DNA of 27,986 nucleotides from a virus. Location of the stretch: IMG/VR virus record IMGVR_UViG_3300020450_000078, positions 1 to 27,986 of that record; one strand, given 5' to 3'. Numbering within the stretch: the stretch's first letter is position 1; every line of letters starts with the position of its first letter. The notes beneath the pieces are model-generated. The model searched no databases. It had not been told where the DNA came from and saw nothing but the letters and a program-made list of their open reading frames with translations. Positions 22,800 to 27,986 of the stretch are shown here, piece by piece. The position numbers and the translations under genes were made by a program.

Positions 22800-23410
22800 G
22801 ATATTACTCCTTCTTTTTCTAACTCTGATTTCTTATATTCAACCCAATTCATAAGATCATTATATTGTTCAGAGTTTTTTTGATTAAGTACATCAAGCCA
22901 ATTCTTATATTGTCTTGCTAACAAGTCATCAATCCTACTGGGATATTGAGCTGATGTAATCTTTTTTTTAAACGCCTCTACATTCAATGGTTCGATGTTC
23001 CCCTCTAATTGGAGAAAGGTATGTTCTTCTTTGCTAGTTATATCTTCCTCAAGCAAACCAAAGAATGAGAGGCAACGAGCTATCGCAAATGTTTCAGCAG
23101 CTTGAAGTCCAGAGATAAAAGGTTTTACTAATTTACCCCCTTCATCATATTCAGCATACTGATTTTTTTGACTGCTATGTGCAGTTCGCTTTAACTCGCC
23201 TTTGTAGTAAAGTTCAGCTCTAACTATGTAGATGTCTTTGTGGCTGTCAACGAGGGAGGTTTTGATGGCTAAATCTTCATCTCCGGCAACAGCTTTTATT
23301 TGACCCCACGCAGATAATTTTAACCTATTTGTTTTACTATCTGTGTATAAGCCTTCTTTCCTACAAATCTTTTTATACTCTTCTAGTTTCTTTTTCATTG
23401 TATGTTCCAT
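22796..23410 (-). CDS. ERF/Rad52-like single-strand annealing protein
   Basis: 204 residues. The order of segments (helix with KKICRKEGL, the strand-turn-strand YIVRAELYYKGELKRTAHSS, then SGLQAAETFAIARCLSFFGLL at residues 100-120) matches the core of ERF-type single-strand annealing proteins; the A-x-A-E-x-x-A-I-[AG]-R-[AC]-L helix is diagnostic. These proteins anneal complementary ssDNA during phage recombination. The C-terminal ~80 residues are charged helices. SD AAGGGA is 4 nt before the ATG at 23410. It is paired with the nuclease genes upstream. Confidence 0.72.
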   Translation of the reverse strand: MEHTMKKKLEEYKKICRKEGLYTDSKTNRLKLSAWGQIKAVAGDEDLAIKTSLVDSHKDIYIVRAELYYKGELKRTAHSSQKNQYAEYDEGGKLVKPFISGLQAAETFAIARCLSFFGLLEEDITSKEEHTFLQLEGNIEPLNVEAFKKKITSAQYPSRIDDLLARQYKNWLDVLNQKNSEQYNDLMNWVEYKKSELEKEGVIS

Positions 23411-24030
23411 ATTTCCCTTGCTAGTTTTTTTTGTTTAGTTGTTAGATCAGAATAGTACCAGTGATCCAAATCTGGTTGCTCAACATATTGTGCCATAACT
23501 CTTCCATCACCATTACTTATGTCTAACAAATTTTGTATTCGCTTTGCTTTTTCAATCATATTATTAAAAGCTGCGTTCAGTTCTTTTTGGCTTGGCTTAA
23601 ATATTTTATATTCATTGGGACTGACATAAACTACATAAGCCTCTCTACCTTTTTCTCTAGCATATAAAGATGTTTGTTGTAGGTGTTCAGGCTTTATTCG
23701 TTCAGGCATTTTCTGTTGCGATACTCCATAACCTGATTTGTTTTTTTTAAAATTAGGCGGTAAAGATTTTAGTTCCATTATCTTTGTATTACTTTCAAAG
23801 TCTATCCTACCTATGATTGGAATAAATAAATCCAAATGTTTAATATCAACATATCTCTCGCATTGTACCGGCTCATCACCAAATACTTCTTCTACTGCTT
23901 TGATAATTAGTTTGATAGTTGGAAGTAAAAACTCTTTCATTGCCTCTCTGCAATGCTTATCTCTATCGTCTTTATATTCTATCTTATCTACTTTATTTAG
24001 TTCGTTTTTTAATATCTCTTGTATATTCAT
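23395..24030 (-). CDS. PD-(D/E)XK (RecB/Cas4-like) nuclease, C-terminal segment
   Basis: 211 residues holding the catalytic core: G74-R-I-D77, then E86-x-K88 (IMELKSLPP) and the QxxxY motif III (Q119...Y123 in LQQTSLYARE), the full signature of RecB/Cas4/lambda-exonuclease-like nucleases. The exonuclease probably resects DNA ends for the adjacent annealing protein. The N-terminal motif I of this family lies in the neighbouring upstream frame (23993-24289), so this may be the second half of one protein. Its own ATG has only GGAAAG as a poor SD. Stop overlaps the ERF-like gene by 16 nt. Confidence 0.82.
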   Translation of the reverse strand: MNIQEILKNELNKVDKIEYKDDRDKHCREAMKEFLLPTIKLIIKAVEEVFGDEPVQCERYVDIKHLDLFIPIIGRIDFESNTKIMELKSLPPNFKKNKSGYGVSQQKMPERIKPEHLQQTSLYAREKGREAYVVYVSPNEYKIFKPSQKELNAAFNNMIEKAKRIQNLLDISNGDGRVMAQYVEQPDLDHWYYSDLTTKQKKLAREIWNIQ

Positions 24031-24289
24031 TTATTTGCTTTCCAAATGTTCCATCTTCTTTTCTTTCGAAGATATATTTTGCGACACATTTTTGAGCTAC
24101 ATTATTTACGGAAGAACCGAAGTGAAGTTTATATCCCTTGACTGACTTTCTTCTTTCTTCTTGGTTCACCATTACATAGTCAATTATATATTTTGCTATA
24201 GGCGATGTCAGTTGAGTAGGACTAAAATGATCGTACCCTTCACCGCCTGATAGCTTCGATTTTATTACATTTACTTTTTTTATATCCAT
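23993..24289 (-). CDS. PD-(D/E)XK nuclease, N-terminal segment in a separate frame
   Basis: 98 residues: HFSPTQLTSPIAKYIIDYV, then GYKLHFGSSVNNVAQKCVAKYIF. This [HF]-S-x-[ST]-[QS]-L...P...G-x-x-x-H-x-G-x-x-[VH]-[NH] pattern is the N-terminal part of Cas4/RecB-type nucleases (motif I and preceding helix). The frame ends 38 nt into the next gene, which carries motifs II and III. A single base removed from the A6 run (complement of T6 at 24005-24010) would fuse both into a ~297-residue protein, a normal family length. First gene of the leftward operon; no SD and a short leader. Confidence 0.72.
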   Translation of the reverse strand: MDIKKVNVIKSKLSGGEGYDHFSPTQLTSPIAKYIIDYVMVNQEERRKSVKGYKLHFGSSVNNVAQKCVAKYIFERKEDGTFGKQINEYTRDIKKRTK

Positions 24290-24301
24290 TGTTTTTTTTA
24301 C

Positions 24302-24332
24302 TTGTATTATATCACAAAATGATATATGTCAA
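24302..24332. promoter_or_regulatory. 31-bp dyad operator overlapping the leftward promoter
   Basis: Interrupted palindrome: TTG at 24302-24304 and TATATCA at 24308-24314 mirror TGATATA at 24320-24326 and CAA at 24330-24332, around a 5-nt centre. Arms total 10 matched pairs per side with three unpaired bases on each. It covers both promoter hexamers and lies immediately before the Cro-like HTH gene at 24340, so that protein or another repressor is the likely ligand. Confidence 0.72.
24306..24332 (-). promoter_or_regulatory. consensus sigma70-type promoter for leftward early operon
   Basis: On the minus strand, TTGACA (complement of 24327-24332) is followed after 15 nt by TATAAT (complement of 24306-24311), preceded by TG, an extended -10. 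Both hexamers are perfect; the spacer is short by 1-2 nt. The predicted start is near 24299, about 10 nt before the ATG at 24289. Confidence 0.82.
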
Positions 24333-24339
24333 ATAAAAA

Positions 24340-24576
24340 ATGACTTTACAAGAATGGATAAAAAAAGAAGGTATATCAAACGCAGAAGCAGCTAGACGAT
24401 TAGATGTCAGCAGCTTTAATCCTTCGACTAATATAGGTCGTTGGATTAGTATTGATCCAAAATCATTTCGTATTCCCCACGAAGATAATATGTTAAAGAT
24501 CATGCGGGGTACAAACAAAGAAGTACAACCGAATGACTTTTATGAGCATATCTGGAAAATCAATAAAAAAGTTTAA
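24340..24576 (+). CDS. Cro/CI-like helix-turn-helix repressor (78 aa)
   Basis: 78 residues. Residues 2-40 form a helix-turn-helix of the Cro/YdaS type: LQEWIKKEGISNAEAARRLDV, with A-x-x-[AE]-A-A-R-x-L as recognition-helix context, then FRIPHEDNMLKIMRGTNKEVQPNDFY, the R-[IV]-P-x-x-D-x-x-x-x-I...T-N-[KG]-x-V-x-P-x-D-F-Y pattern typical of phage Cro proteins. It is divergent from the leftward operon and directly follows the dyad operator, fitting autoregulation and early-switch control. No SD precedes its ATG. Confidence 0.82.
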   Translation: MTLQEWIKKEGISNAEAARRLDVSSFNPSTNIGRWISIDPKSFRIPHEDNMLKIMRGTNKEVQPNDFYEHIWKINKKV

Positions 24577-24826
24577 GCGAGTTTTTATACACTGGATAGA
24601 TATTGAAAGTGATCCTGAATGGACTAACACTTTAGAAGGCAAAACCTATGCTCCTAATTGTTATACTATTGGTTGGTTAGCTGAAAAGAATAAAGATAAG
24701 ACTATTATATTCTCATCATATAGTTTAGACAATGAAGGTTTAATAGATGATTATGGCGACATTACCTCCTTTCCTAGCTCGGTCATTAAAAAAATTACCT
24801 ATCTTAAAGATGAAGAAAAAAAATAA
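24533..24826 (+). CDS. conserved-looking small phage protein (97 aa)
   Basis: 97 residues, overlapping the Cro-like gene by 44 nt. Two in-frame ATGs exist (24533 and 24542); AAAGAAG, 9 nt before the first, slightly favours it. The [VI]-x-[IF]-H-W-[IL]-D-I-E-S-D-P-E-W-T core, then CYTIGWLAEKNKDKTIIFSSYSLD and a FPSSVIKKI end, recur in small uncharacterised phage proteins. The alternating hydrophobic pattern suggests a compact alpha/beta fold. Function unknown. Confidence 0.68.
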   Translation: MTFMSISGKSIKKFKRVFIHWIDIESDPEWTNTLEGKTYAPNCYTIGWLAEKNKDKTIIFSSYSLDNEGLIDDYGDITSFPSSVIKKITYLKDEEKK

Positions 24827-24911
24827 AAAAAAGAAAAAGAAAAAAATATCAGGTTATTATTTTGATGGTAAGAAACTAATTGTTTTATATGAAGATATTA
24901 GTAGCTTGTGA
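24810..24911 (+). CDS. 33-aa peptide with Lys-rich N-terminus
   Basis: ATG at 24810 inside the end of the previous gene. The first 12 residues are nearly all Lys (MKKKNKKKKKKK), then ISGYYFDGKKLIVLYEDI. The switch from polylysine to an ordinary beta-like sequence, and overlap of both neighbours, make coding possible but not certain. Its end overlaps the methyltransferase start region by 23 nt. Confidence 0.35.
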   Translation: MKKKNKKKKKKKISGYYFDGKKLIVLYEDISSL

Positions 24912-25467
24912 GTATTCAGGTATTGTAAGAGATGCCTTTGCTGCCAAAGGTCATGATGCTTGGAGCTGTGATATACTACCTACTGAAAGTCTAGGTAATC
25001 ATATTCAAGGAGATGTACTAAAATATTTAGATAAAGGTTGGGATTTGATGATAGCTCATCCACCTTGCACATATTTATCTAATGCTGGTGCTAGATATTT
25101 ATATCCTAAAGGTAATTTAAACAAAGATAGATATAAGTTAGGATTAAAAGCTAAAGAATTTTTTATGGCATTATACAATTCACCAATAAATAAAATCTGT
25201 GTTGAAAATCCTATCTCAAGTAGAATTTTTGCCTTACCTAAACACACACAAACAATACAACCTTACGAATATGGTCATCCTGTTCAAAAAAAAACTTGTT
25301 TATGGTTAAAAAATTTACCTAAATTAAAACCTACAAATATAATTTATGAAAGACAAAGCACAAAAATAGCGGGTAACTGGTTTAATAAAGGTGGTAAGGA
25401 TAGACAAAAAAATAGGTCTAAATTTTTTAATGGCTTTGCTGAAGCTATGGCTAATCAATGGGGTTGA
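24889..25467 (+). CDS. short C5-cytosine DNA methyltransferase-like protein (192 aa)
   Basis: The ATG at 24889 is used; the frame opens at a TTG three codons earlier without better signals. Residues 1-30 (VACEYSGIVRDAFAAKGHDAW) give the SAM-binding motif I, PPC58-60 is the catalytic motif IV with Cys60, and VENP105-108 is motif VI. A later KKTCLWL and NWF-G end resemble motif VIII and X positions. At 192 residues it lacks a normal target-recognition domain (C5-MTases are ~300-400 aa), so it belongs to a minimal phage type or is a DNA-hypermodification-type enzyme. It may mask phage DNA from restriction. Confidence 0.82.
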   Translation: MKILVACEYSGIVRDAFAAKGHDAWSCDILPTESLGNHIQGDVLKYLDKGWDLMIAHPPCTYLSNAGARYLYPKGNLNKDRYKLGLKAKEFFMALYNSPINKICVENPISSRIFALPKHTQTIQPYEYGHPVQKKTCLWLKNLPKLKPTNIIYERQSTKIAGNWFNKGGKDRQKNRSKFFNGFAEAMANQWG

Positions 25468-25468
25468 T

Positions 25469-25906
25469 ATGAGAAACACGAAACATTTTGATAAGAACCT
25501 TTACAATCGTTGGCATCGTAGGTTCGATAACATTGCAATGGTCGATATAGATCAGGTCGAATGTTGTCAGGTTAAGGGTTGTTGGCAGCCTTTGGCTTTA
25601 GTTGAAACTGCCTATGATACTGGTAATTATTATAAAACTACGACTATTACTAAATGGCTAGGTGAAAAGGCTAATATCCCAGTATGGCTCGTATTTTACA
25701 AGAAAGACGAAATTGTAGGGGGTGATAGCCTAACCTTCAAAGTTCAGCAAATTTACCCTATCTATGGCGATTTAAAGGCTATATCTGAAGCGGAATGGGT
25801 TAGCTATTTAAGGAATTTACAACATAAGCATTACTTGGAAAAACATTGTGATAAAAAAGACGAAATACGAACAACATATCCGGTTAGCAACAAAGATATT
25901 AAATGA
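25469..25906 (+). CDS. possible nuclease-fold phage protein (145 aa)
   Basis: The ATG at 25469 starts 1 nt after the methyltransferase stop; longer in-frame extension (to 25391) overlaps it and is rejected. Sequence: LYNRWHRRFDNIAMVDIDQVECC, then PLALVETAYDTG, and a C-terminal basic part. The D-I-D-x-x-E (D28, E31) and [LV]-E (E46) pattern recalls small restriction-like nuclease-fold phage proteins, whose E-x-K is here E46-T-A48, so any nuclease activity is doubtful. The four Cys could bind metal. Confidence 0.6.
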   Translation: MRNTKHFDKNLYNRWHRRFDNIAMVDIDQVECCQVKGCWQPLALVETAYDTGNYYKTTTITKWLGEKANIPVWLVFYKKDEIVGGDSLTFKVQQIYPIYGDLKAISEAEWVSYLRNLQHKHYLEKHCDKKDEIRTTYPVSNKDIK

Positions 25907-26423
25907 CAGGGACTTTCTAAAGATACCAAAAAGAGATAGGCTCGGTTGTCTTGGTGCTTTAATTGTCTTGCTGCGTTTTGCTGATGGTAGAACACGAAAG
26001 AGTTATCCCCGTCTTCAAACCATTGCTAATCTTCTAGGTTGTGGCAAGAATAAGGCTAGGAAGAGCCTATTGTGGCTAAAAAAAGTCGGCATTATATCAA
26101 TAAAAAGGCTACAATCCACTAATTTATATCAAATCCACCCTTTTTTTTATGTAGGTGATAGTGAGGTTTCAAAACAGGTATATCAGAAGTTTCAACGGAG
26201 GACTTCTGAAGTTTCAAATCAGGTAGGTATTAATAAAACTATCTTTAATATATCTAAAACAAATCCAACAATAGATAAGATAATAAAAAAGTATAGTCAT
26301 GATAAAGAAACATTAATAGATCAATTAGCGACACTCCCCCTGACTGACCTTCAATCTGAATATAATAATGGTCTTAATAAATGGTATATGAATTTAGCAA
26401 TGAAGAAAAAGAATGGCGGGTAA
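25848..26423 (+). CDS. winged-helix replication/regulatory protein with GTG start
   Basis: 191 residues starting at GTG 25848, with GGAAA about 7 nt upstream; overlaps the previous gene by 59 nt. Residues ~55-95 make a winged helix-turn-helix: SYPRLQTIANLLGCGKNKARKSLLWLKKVGII is the classic R-x-L-x-x-x-A...G...A-x-x-x-L-x-x-L-x-x-x-G-[IW]-I pattern found in phage replication initiators and regulators (RepA_N/DnaD-like). The C-terminal half is charged and helical. Role may be replication initiation or transcription control, given its place in the early block. Confidence 0.7.
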   Translation: MIKKTKYEQHIRLATKILNDRDFLKIPKRDRLGCLGALIVLLRFADGRTRKSYPRLQTIANLLGCGKNKARKSLLWLKKVGIISIKRLQSTNLYQIHPFFYVGDSEVSKQVYQKFQRRTSEVSNQVGINKTIFNISKTNPTIDKIIKKYSHDKETLIDQLATLPLTDLQSEYNNGLNKWYMNLAMKKKNGG

Positions 26424-26823
26424 GCCTCGACAAAAGGTGTTTTGTCAAGGGATAACAAGGCTCGGTAATCCTTGTAAAGCTAAAGGCTTTCTTTGTTTAA
26501 ATGGTAAATGGCTTTGTCGGTTTCATGGTTATCAGAATAGAGAAGGTTATTTAAAGCCTAGATTTACCAAAGAAAGTAGAATAAAGATGTTGAAGACACT
26601 ATATCAATTTAGGAATTATACAGAGAATGATTTTGAAAAATACTATCAAGAAAAAATTATCCCAAGACTTAACAATAGAACAAGTGAATACAATCGAAGG
26701 CGAACTCATATCAGGAAAAACGCTTACAGAAATATTTTCAGAGAAAAATCCATATCAGGTCAGCTTACAGAAATTTTACGCTATGTTAAAAAGAAACAAA
26801 GAGTTAGAGATAAAGATCATTGA
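26413..26823 (+). CDS. Cys/His zinc-binding phage protein (HGG-type), 3' part overlapping terS
   Basis: 136-residue frame. Residues 1-40 hold C11-x9-C21-x13-C35-x2-H38 within CKAKGFLCLNGKWLCRFHG, the knuckle typical of small phage proteins near packaging genes (normally continuing with G-x-S-T-G). The next segment (FTKESRIKMLKTLYQF) is plausible, but from residue ~72 on it overlaps the small terminase gene in another frame and reads as Arg/Asn-rich sequence, so the real C-terminus could be shorter. Overlaps the winged-helix gene by 11 nt. Confidence 0.7.
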   Translation: MAGKPRQKVFCQGITRLGNPCKAKGFLCLNGKWLCRFHGYQNREGYLKPRFTKESRIKMLKTLYQFRNYTENDFEKYYQEKIIPRLNNRTSEYNRRRTHIRKNAYRNIFREKSISGQLTEILRYVKKKQRVRDKDH

Positions 26824-27100
26824 AGCTCGTAAAATGGGTATGCAGACATTGATCGATAAGATCATGACATTGCTGCAAACTAAAGAAATAACTGATCCTA
26901 ATTTAATTTTATGGTTAAGAGAAAGAATAAACTTTGTTAAATGGACCGCTAGTAAAATCACAGATTTATATTCAGATAATAAACCTCAAAAGGTAAATAC
27001 AGATCAGAAAATTAGTATAGCTTTTGAAGATAATCTTGGGGATATGATTGATGTTTCAGGCGAGATTGAGGAAGTGTCCCCAACCCCGCCTAAAAATTAG
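26627..27100 (+). CDS. terminase small subunit-like protein
   Basis: 157 residues. Residues ~15-60 form a DNA-binding helix-turn-helix (QVNTIEGELISGKTLTEIF, then VSLQKFYAMLKRNKELEIKI), followed by the helical IEARKMGMQTLIDKIM and LWLRERINFVKWTASKI blocks, ending ITDLYSDNKP. The A-R-x-x-[GM]-x-x-x-L-x-D and L-R-[LE]-x-x-x-[FAR]-x-[KR]-W-x-A-S-K order is typical of small terminase subunits, which recognise the packaging site. The acidic tail is also usual. It sits far from the portal, and the following genes run leftward; the large subunit is not in the window. Confidence 0.8.
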   Translation: MILKNTIKKKLSQDLTIEQVNTIEGELISGKTLTEIFSEKNPYQVSLQKFYAMLKRNKELEIKIIEARKMGMQTLIDKIMTLLQTKEITDPNLILWLRERINFVKWTASKITDLYSDNKPQKVNTDQKISIAFEDNLGDMIDVSGEIEEVSPTPPKN

Positions 27101-27345
27101 TAATCAGCTTTTAATTTAAAATTAACCTCAATGTAATCTTCGTAGCTATGTATCATATCTGAATGGTAATCTAGCTTTCTTACAAATTCAAATAGATCAT
27201 AACAATCCCCAACATCTATTGACTTACCTTTTTTTATTATTGGGTTTTTAAGATCAATATGTTTTTTCTTTTTATGATCGTATCTTGATGTTGTCTTATC
27301 AACCTTTGTTAATACAACATCTTCAAAGTGTATTGTTGGTTTCAT
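27097..27345 (-). CDS. hypothetical 82-aa early-type protein
   Basis: 82 residues, basic: IHFEDVVLTKVDKTTSRYDHKKKK, IIKKGKSIDVGDCYDLFEFVRKL, then a D/Y-rich C-terminus. GAGGAA precedes the ATG at 27345 on the minus strand, a good SD. Its stop overlaps the terS stop by 3 nt (convergent TTAG). The upstream leftward gene's stop overlaps its ATG. No recognised family. Confidence 0.6.
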   Translation of the reverse strand: MKPTIHFEDVVLTKVDKTTSRYDHKKKKHIDLKNPIIKKGKSIDVGDCYDLFEFVRKLDYHSDMIHSYEDYIEVNFKLKADY

Positions 27346-27542
27346 TATTCCTCATCTTCCCAATCAACAATAGCATAGTAAGGGACTTTCATTTGTTCTT
27401 TCTCAAGAAAATCCTCTACAATCTTTTCAGCTTCAGCTTCATTGTCAGCAAGAATACCTTGTTTATATTTTTCTTCAAGGTAAGCTCCGTCATCTCTATG
27501 GCTTTCTTCATCATAGAGAAACCTATATTTATTTTTAGTCAT
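27345..27542 (-). CDS. hypothetical acidic 65-aa protein
   Basis: 65 residues, strongly acidic (about a third Asp/Glu): YDEESHRDDGAYLEEKYKQG, then NEAEAEKIVEDFLEKEQMK and the end VDWEDEE. A GAGGAA SD lies ~6 nt before the ATG. High charge and small size resemble DNA-mimic or inhibitor-type phage proteins, though that is only an impression. Part of the leftward edge operon; no domain recognised. Confidence 0.62.
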   Translation of the reverse strand: MTKNKYRFLYDEESHRDDGAYLEEKYKQGILADNEAEAEKIVEDFLEKEQMKVPYYAIVDWEDEE

Positions 27543-27718
27543 TGTTTCCTCATTAGTTGGTTGTTTTTGATAAGGTTGATAGACAATAGCTCGGCTTTAG
27601 CTTCGAACCAAATCTACTGCAATGCCAACGAGACTGCCTACCATACCTTATATTTTCTAGGGTTTGTTTTATAAGCGACATAACATTACCGCTTATTACT
27701 TCCCCTTGAAAATTCTGT
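27543..27718 (-). other. noncoding stretch with structured RNA hairpin
   Basis: 176 nt between two leftward genes. The minus-strand frame through it lacks a supported start. It contains a minus-strand RNA hairpin at 27672-27695: a 10-bp stem with two G-U pairs (outer TAAGCG against CGCTTA) and a 4-nt loop. The plus-strand RNA would have A-C mismatches at the two wobble positions, so the fold is specific to leftward transcript. No polyU follows, so it is not a standard terminator. Confidence 0.6.
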
Positions 27719-27889
27719 TTATTTGTACCAATATTTGTCGATATTCTCTTTGTTATATTCGACTGCTTGATACTTGTTTTTTCTTGGCTTTGATCGTTTA
27801 ATATAATCATTAGCCTTTGCTTCTGTTTCAAAGATTTCATTTGTGTATGATGTCCATTTGTTGTCTTTGAAAATGATAATAAAATACAT
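27719..27889 (-). CDS. small phage protein (56 aa) hidden in a longer overlapping frame
   Basis: 56 residues on the minus strand, ATG at 27889: MYFIIIFKDNKWTSYTNEIF, then ETEAKANDYIKRSKPRKN and an end IDKYWYK. The strand-turn-strand start (Y-x-[IV]-[IV]-[IV]-x-x-D-x-x-W-x-S-[YH]) followed by a helix beginning [FA]-E-x-E-A-x-A-N-D-Y is a common small phage protein pattern. A longer 95-codon frame (27553-27840) runs across this region on the same strand but lacks an SD and has poor composition. No good SD near this ATG either. Confidence 0.62.
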   Translation of the reverse strand: MYFIIIFKDNKWTSYTNEIFETEAKANDYIKRSKPRKNKYQAVEYNKENIDKYWYK

Positions 27890-27907
27890 TAATCATATTA
27901 TATATTA

Positions 27908-27986
27908 CTATTGTTTTACTTCCCATTCTTTTTTAAGTATCAATACATCTTTGTATTCAACTGGTTTTTGTCGCTGCCAATCTTCA
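27908..27986 (-). CDS. C-terminal end of a leftward gene cut by the window edge
   Basis: 25 visible codons ending at a TAG (complement of 27908-27910): a segment with W-Q-R-Q-K-P-V-E-Y-K-D-V-L-I-L-K-K-E-W. Composition is protein-like and continues off the right edge. No identification is possible. Confidence 0.5.
   Translation of the reverse strand, partial: EDWQRQKPVEYKDVLILKKEWEVKQ

Noticed and set aside
23738-24145. 135-codon plus-strand frame over the nuclease genes
   Set aside because: Ser/Phe/Ile-rich antisense shadow of conserved motifs on the minus strand.
27596-27612. T-arm-like minus-strand sequence (GGTTCGAAG with paired 5-bp stem)
   Set aside because: A five-pair T-stem with TTCGA loop is present, but no matching acceptor 5' strand, D-arm or 7-nt anticodon loop lies at the right distance. 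Not a tRNA; an attachment site is possible only if an integrase exists outside the window.
27285-27674. 129-codon plus-strand Phe/Leu-rich frame
   Set aside because: Looks membrane-like only because it is antisense to Lys/Glu-rich leftward genes that have good SDs.
27553-27840. 95-codon minus-strand frame at the right edge
   Set aside because: No SD, Ser/Asn/Lys-rich random-looking composition, and it overlaps a better 56-aa frame.
1-27986. CRISPR arrays, insertion sequences, rRNA or tRNA genes
   Set aside because: No regularly spaced repeats, transposase motifs, terminal inverted repeats or complete cloverleaf sequences were seen.

Overview
The window is part of an AT-rich, densely packed podovirus (short-tailed phage) genome. 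It carries the T7-like virion set in canonical order: portal, scaffold, capsid, tail tubular A and B, gp13/14/15/16-like internal virion proteins, and a tail fibre with a T7-gp17-type N-terminus. Low GC, A-rich codon use, a GTA-type 3TM holin and many small basic genes of marine-phage type suggest a marine alphaproteobacterial host, possibly SAR11/Pelagibacter (HTVC010P-like podoviruses). The host is inference. No RNA polymerase, DNA polymerase, primase-helicase or integrase is visible in the window; the genome continues past both ends.

Layout: (1) 1-17150, rightward structural genes, with a perfect intrinsic terminator at 3988-4011 separating head genes from tail genes. (2) 17170-19854, rightward lysis and membrane genes: XhlA-like coiled-coil/TM protein, PD-(D/E)XK resolvase-like nuclease, M15 peptidase endolysin, 3TM holin, spanin-like protein and small secreted Cys proteins. 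(3) 18754-21192, a chain of stop/start-overlapping genes for very small, Lys/Arg-rich proteins, interleaved with the end of block 2. (4) 21185-24289, leftward early genes: a DnaA domain-IV-only protein, a MazG/DUF6378-like protein, an ERF/Rad52-like annealing protein and a Cas4/RecB-like nuclease split over two frames. (5) 24290-24339, a divergent control region with a consensus leftward promoter overlaid by a 31-bp dyad operator. (6) 24340-27100, rightward early genes: Cro-like HTH repressor, small proteins, a short C5-cytosine methyltransferase, a winged-helix protein, a Cys/His zinc protein and the small terminase subunit. (7) 27097-27986, leftward small genes and a structured noncoding stretch, running off the edge.

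Working model (inference): the Cro-like protein binds the dyad and controls the divergent early operons. The leftward operon gives a nuclease plus annealing-protein recombination pair and a DnaA-box-binding protein that may recruit or block host replication. Late genes run through virion assembly, lysis and the small basic proteins. The most unusual observations are the DnaA-C-only protein, the operator-over-promoter switch with nearly leaderless first genes, the frame-split nuclease at an A6 run, an amicyanin-like copper-site motif in the tail fibre, the basic-peptide gene train, and a minus-strand-specific RNA hairpin near the right edge.
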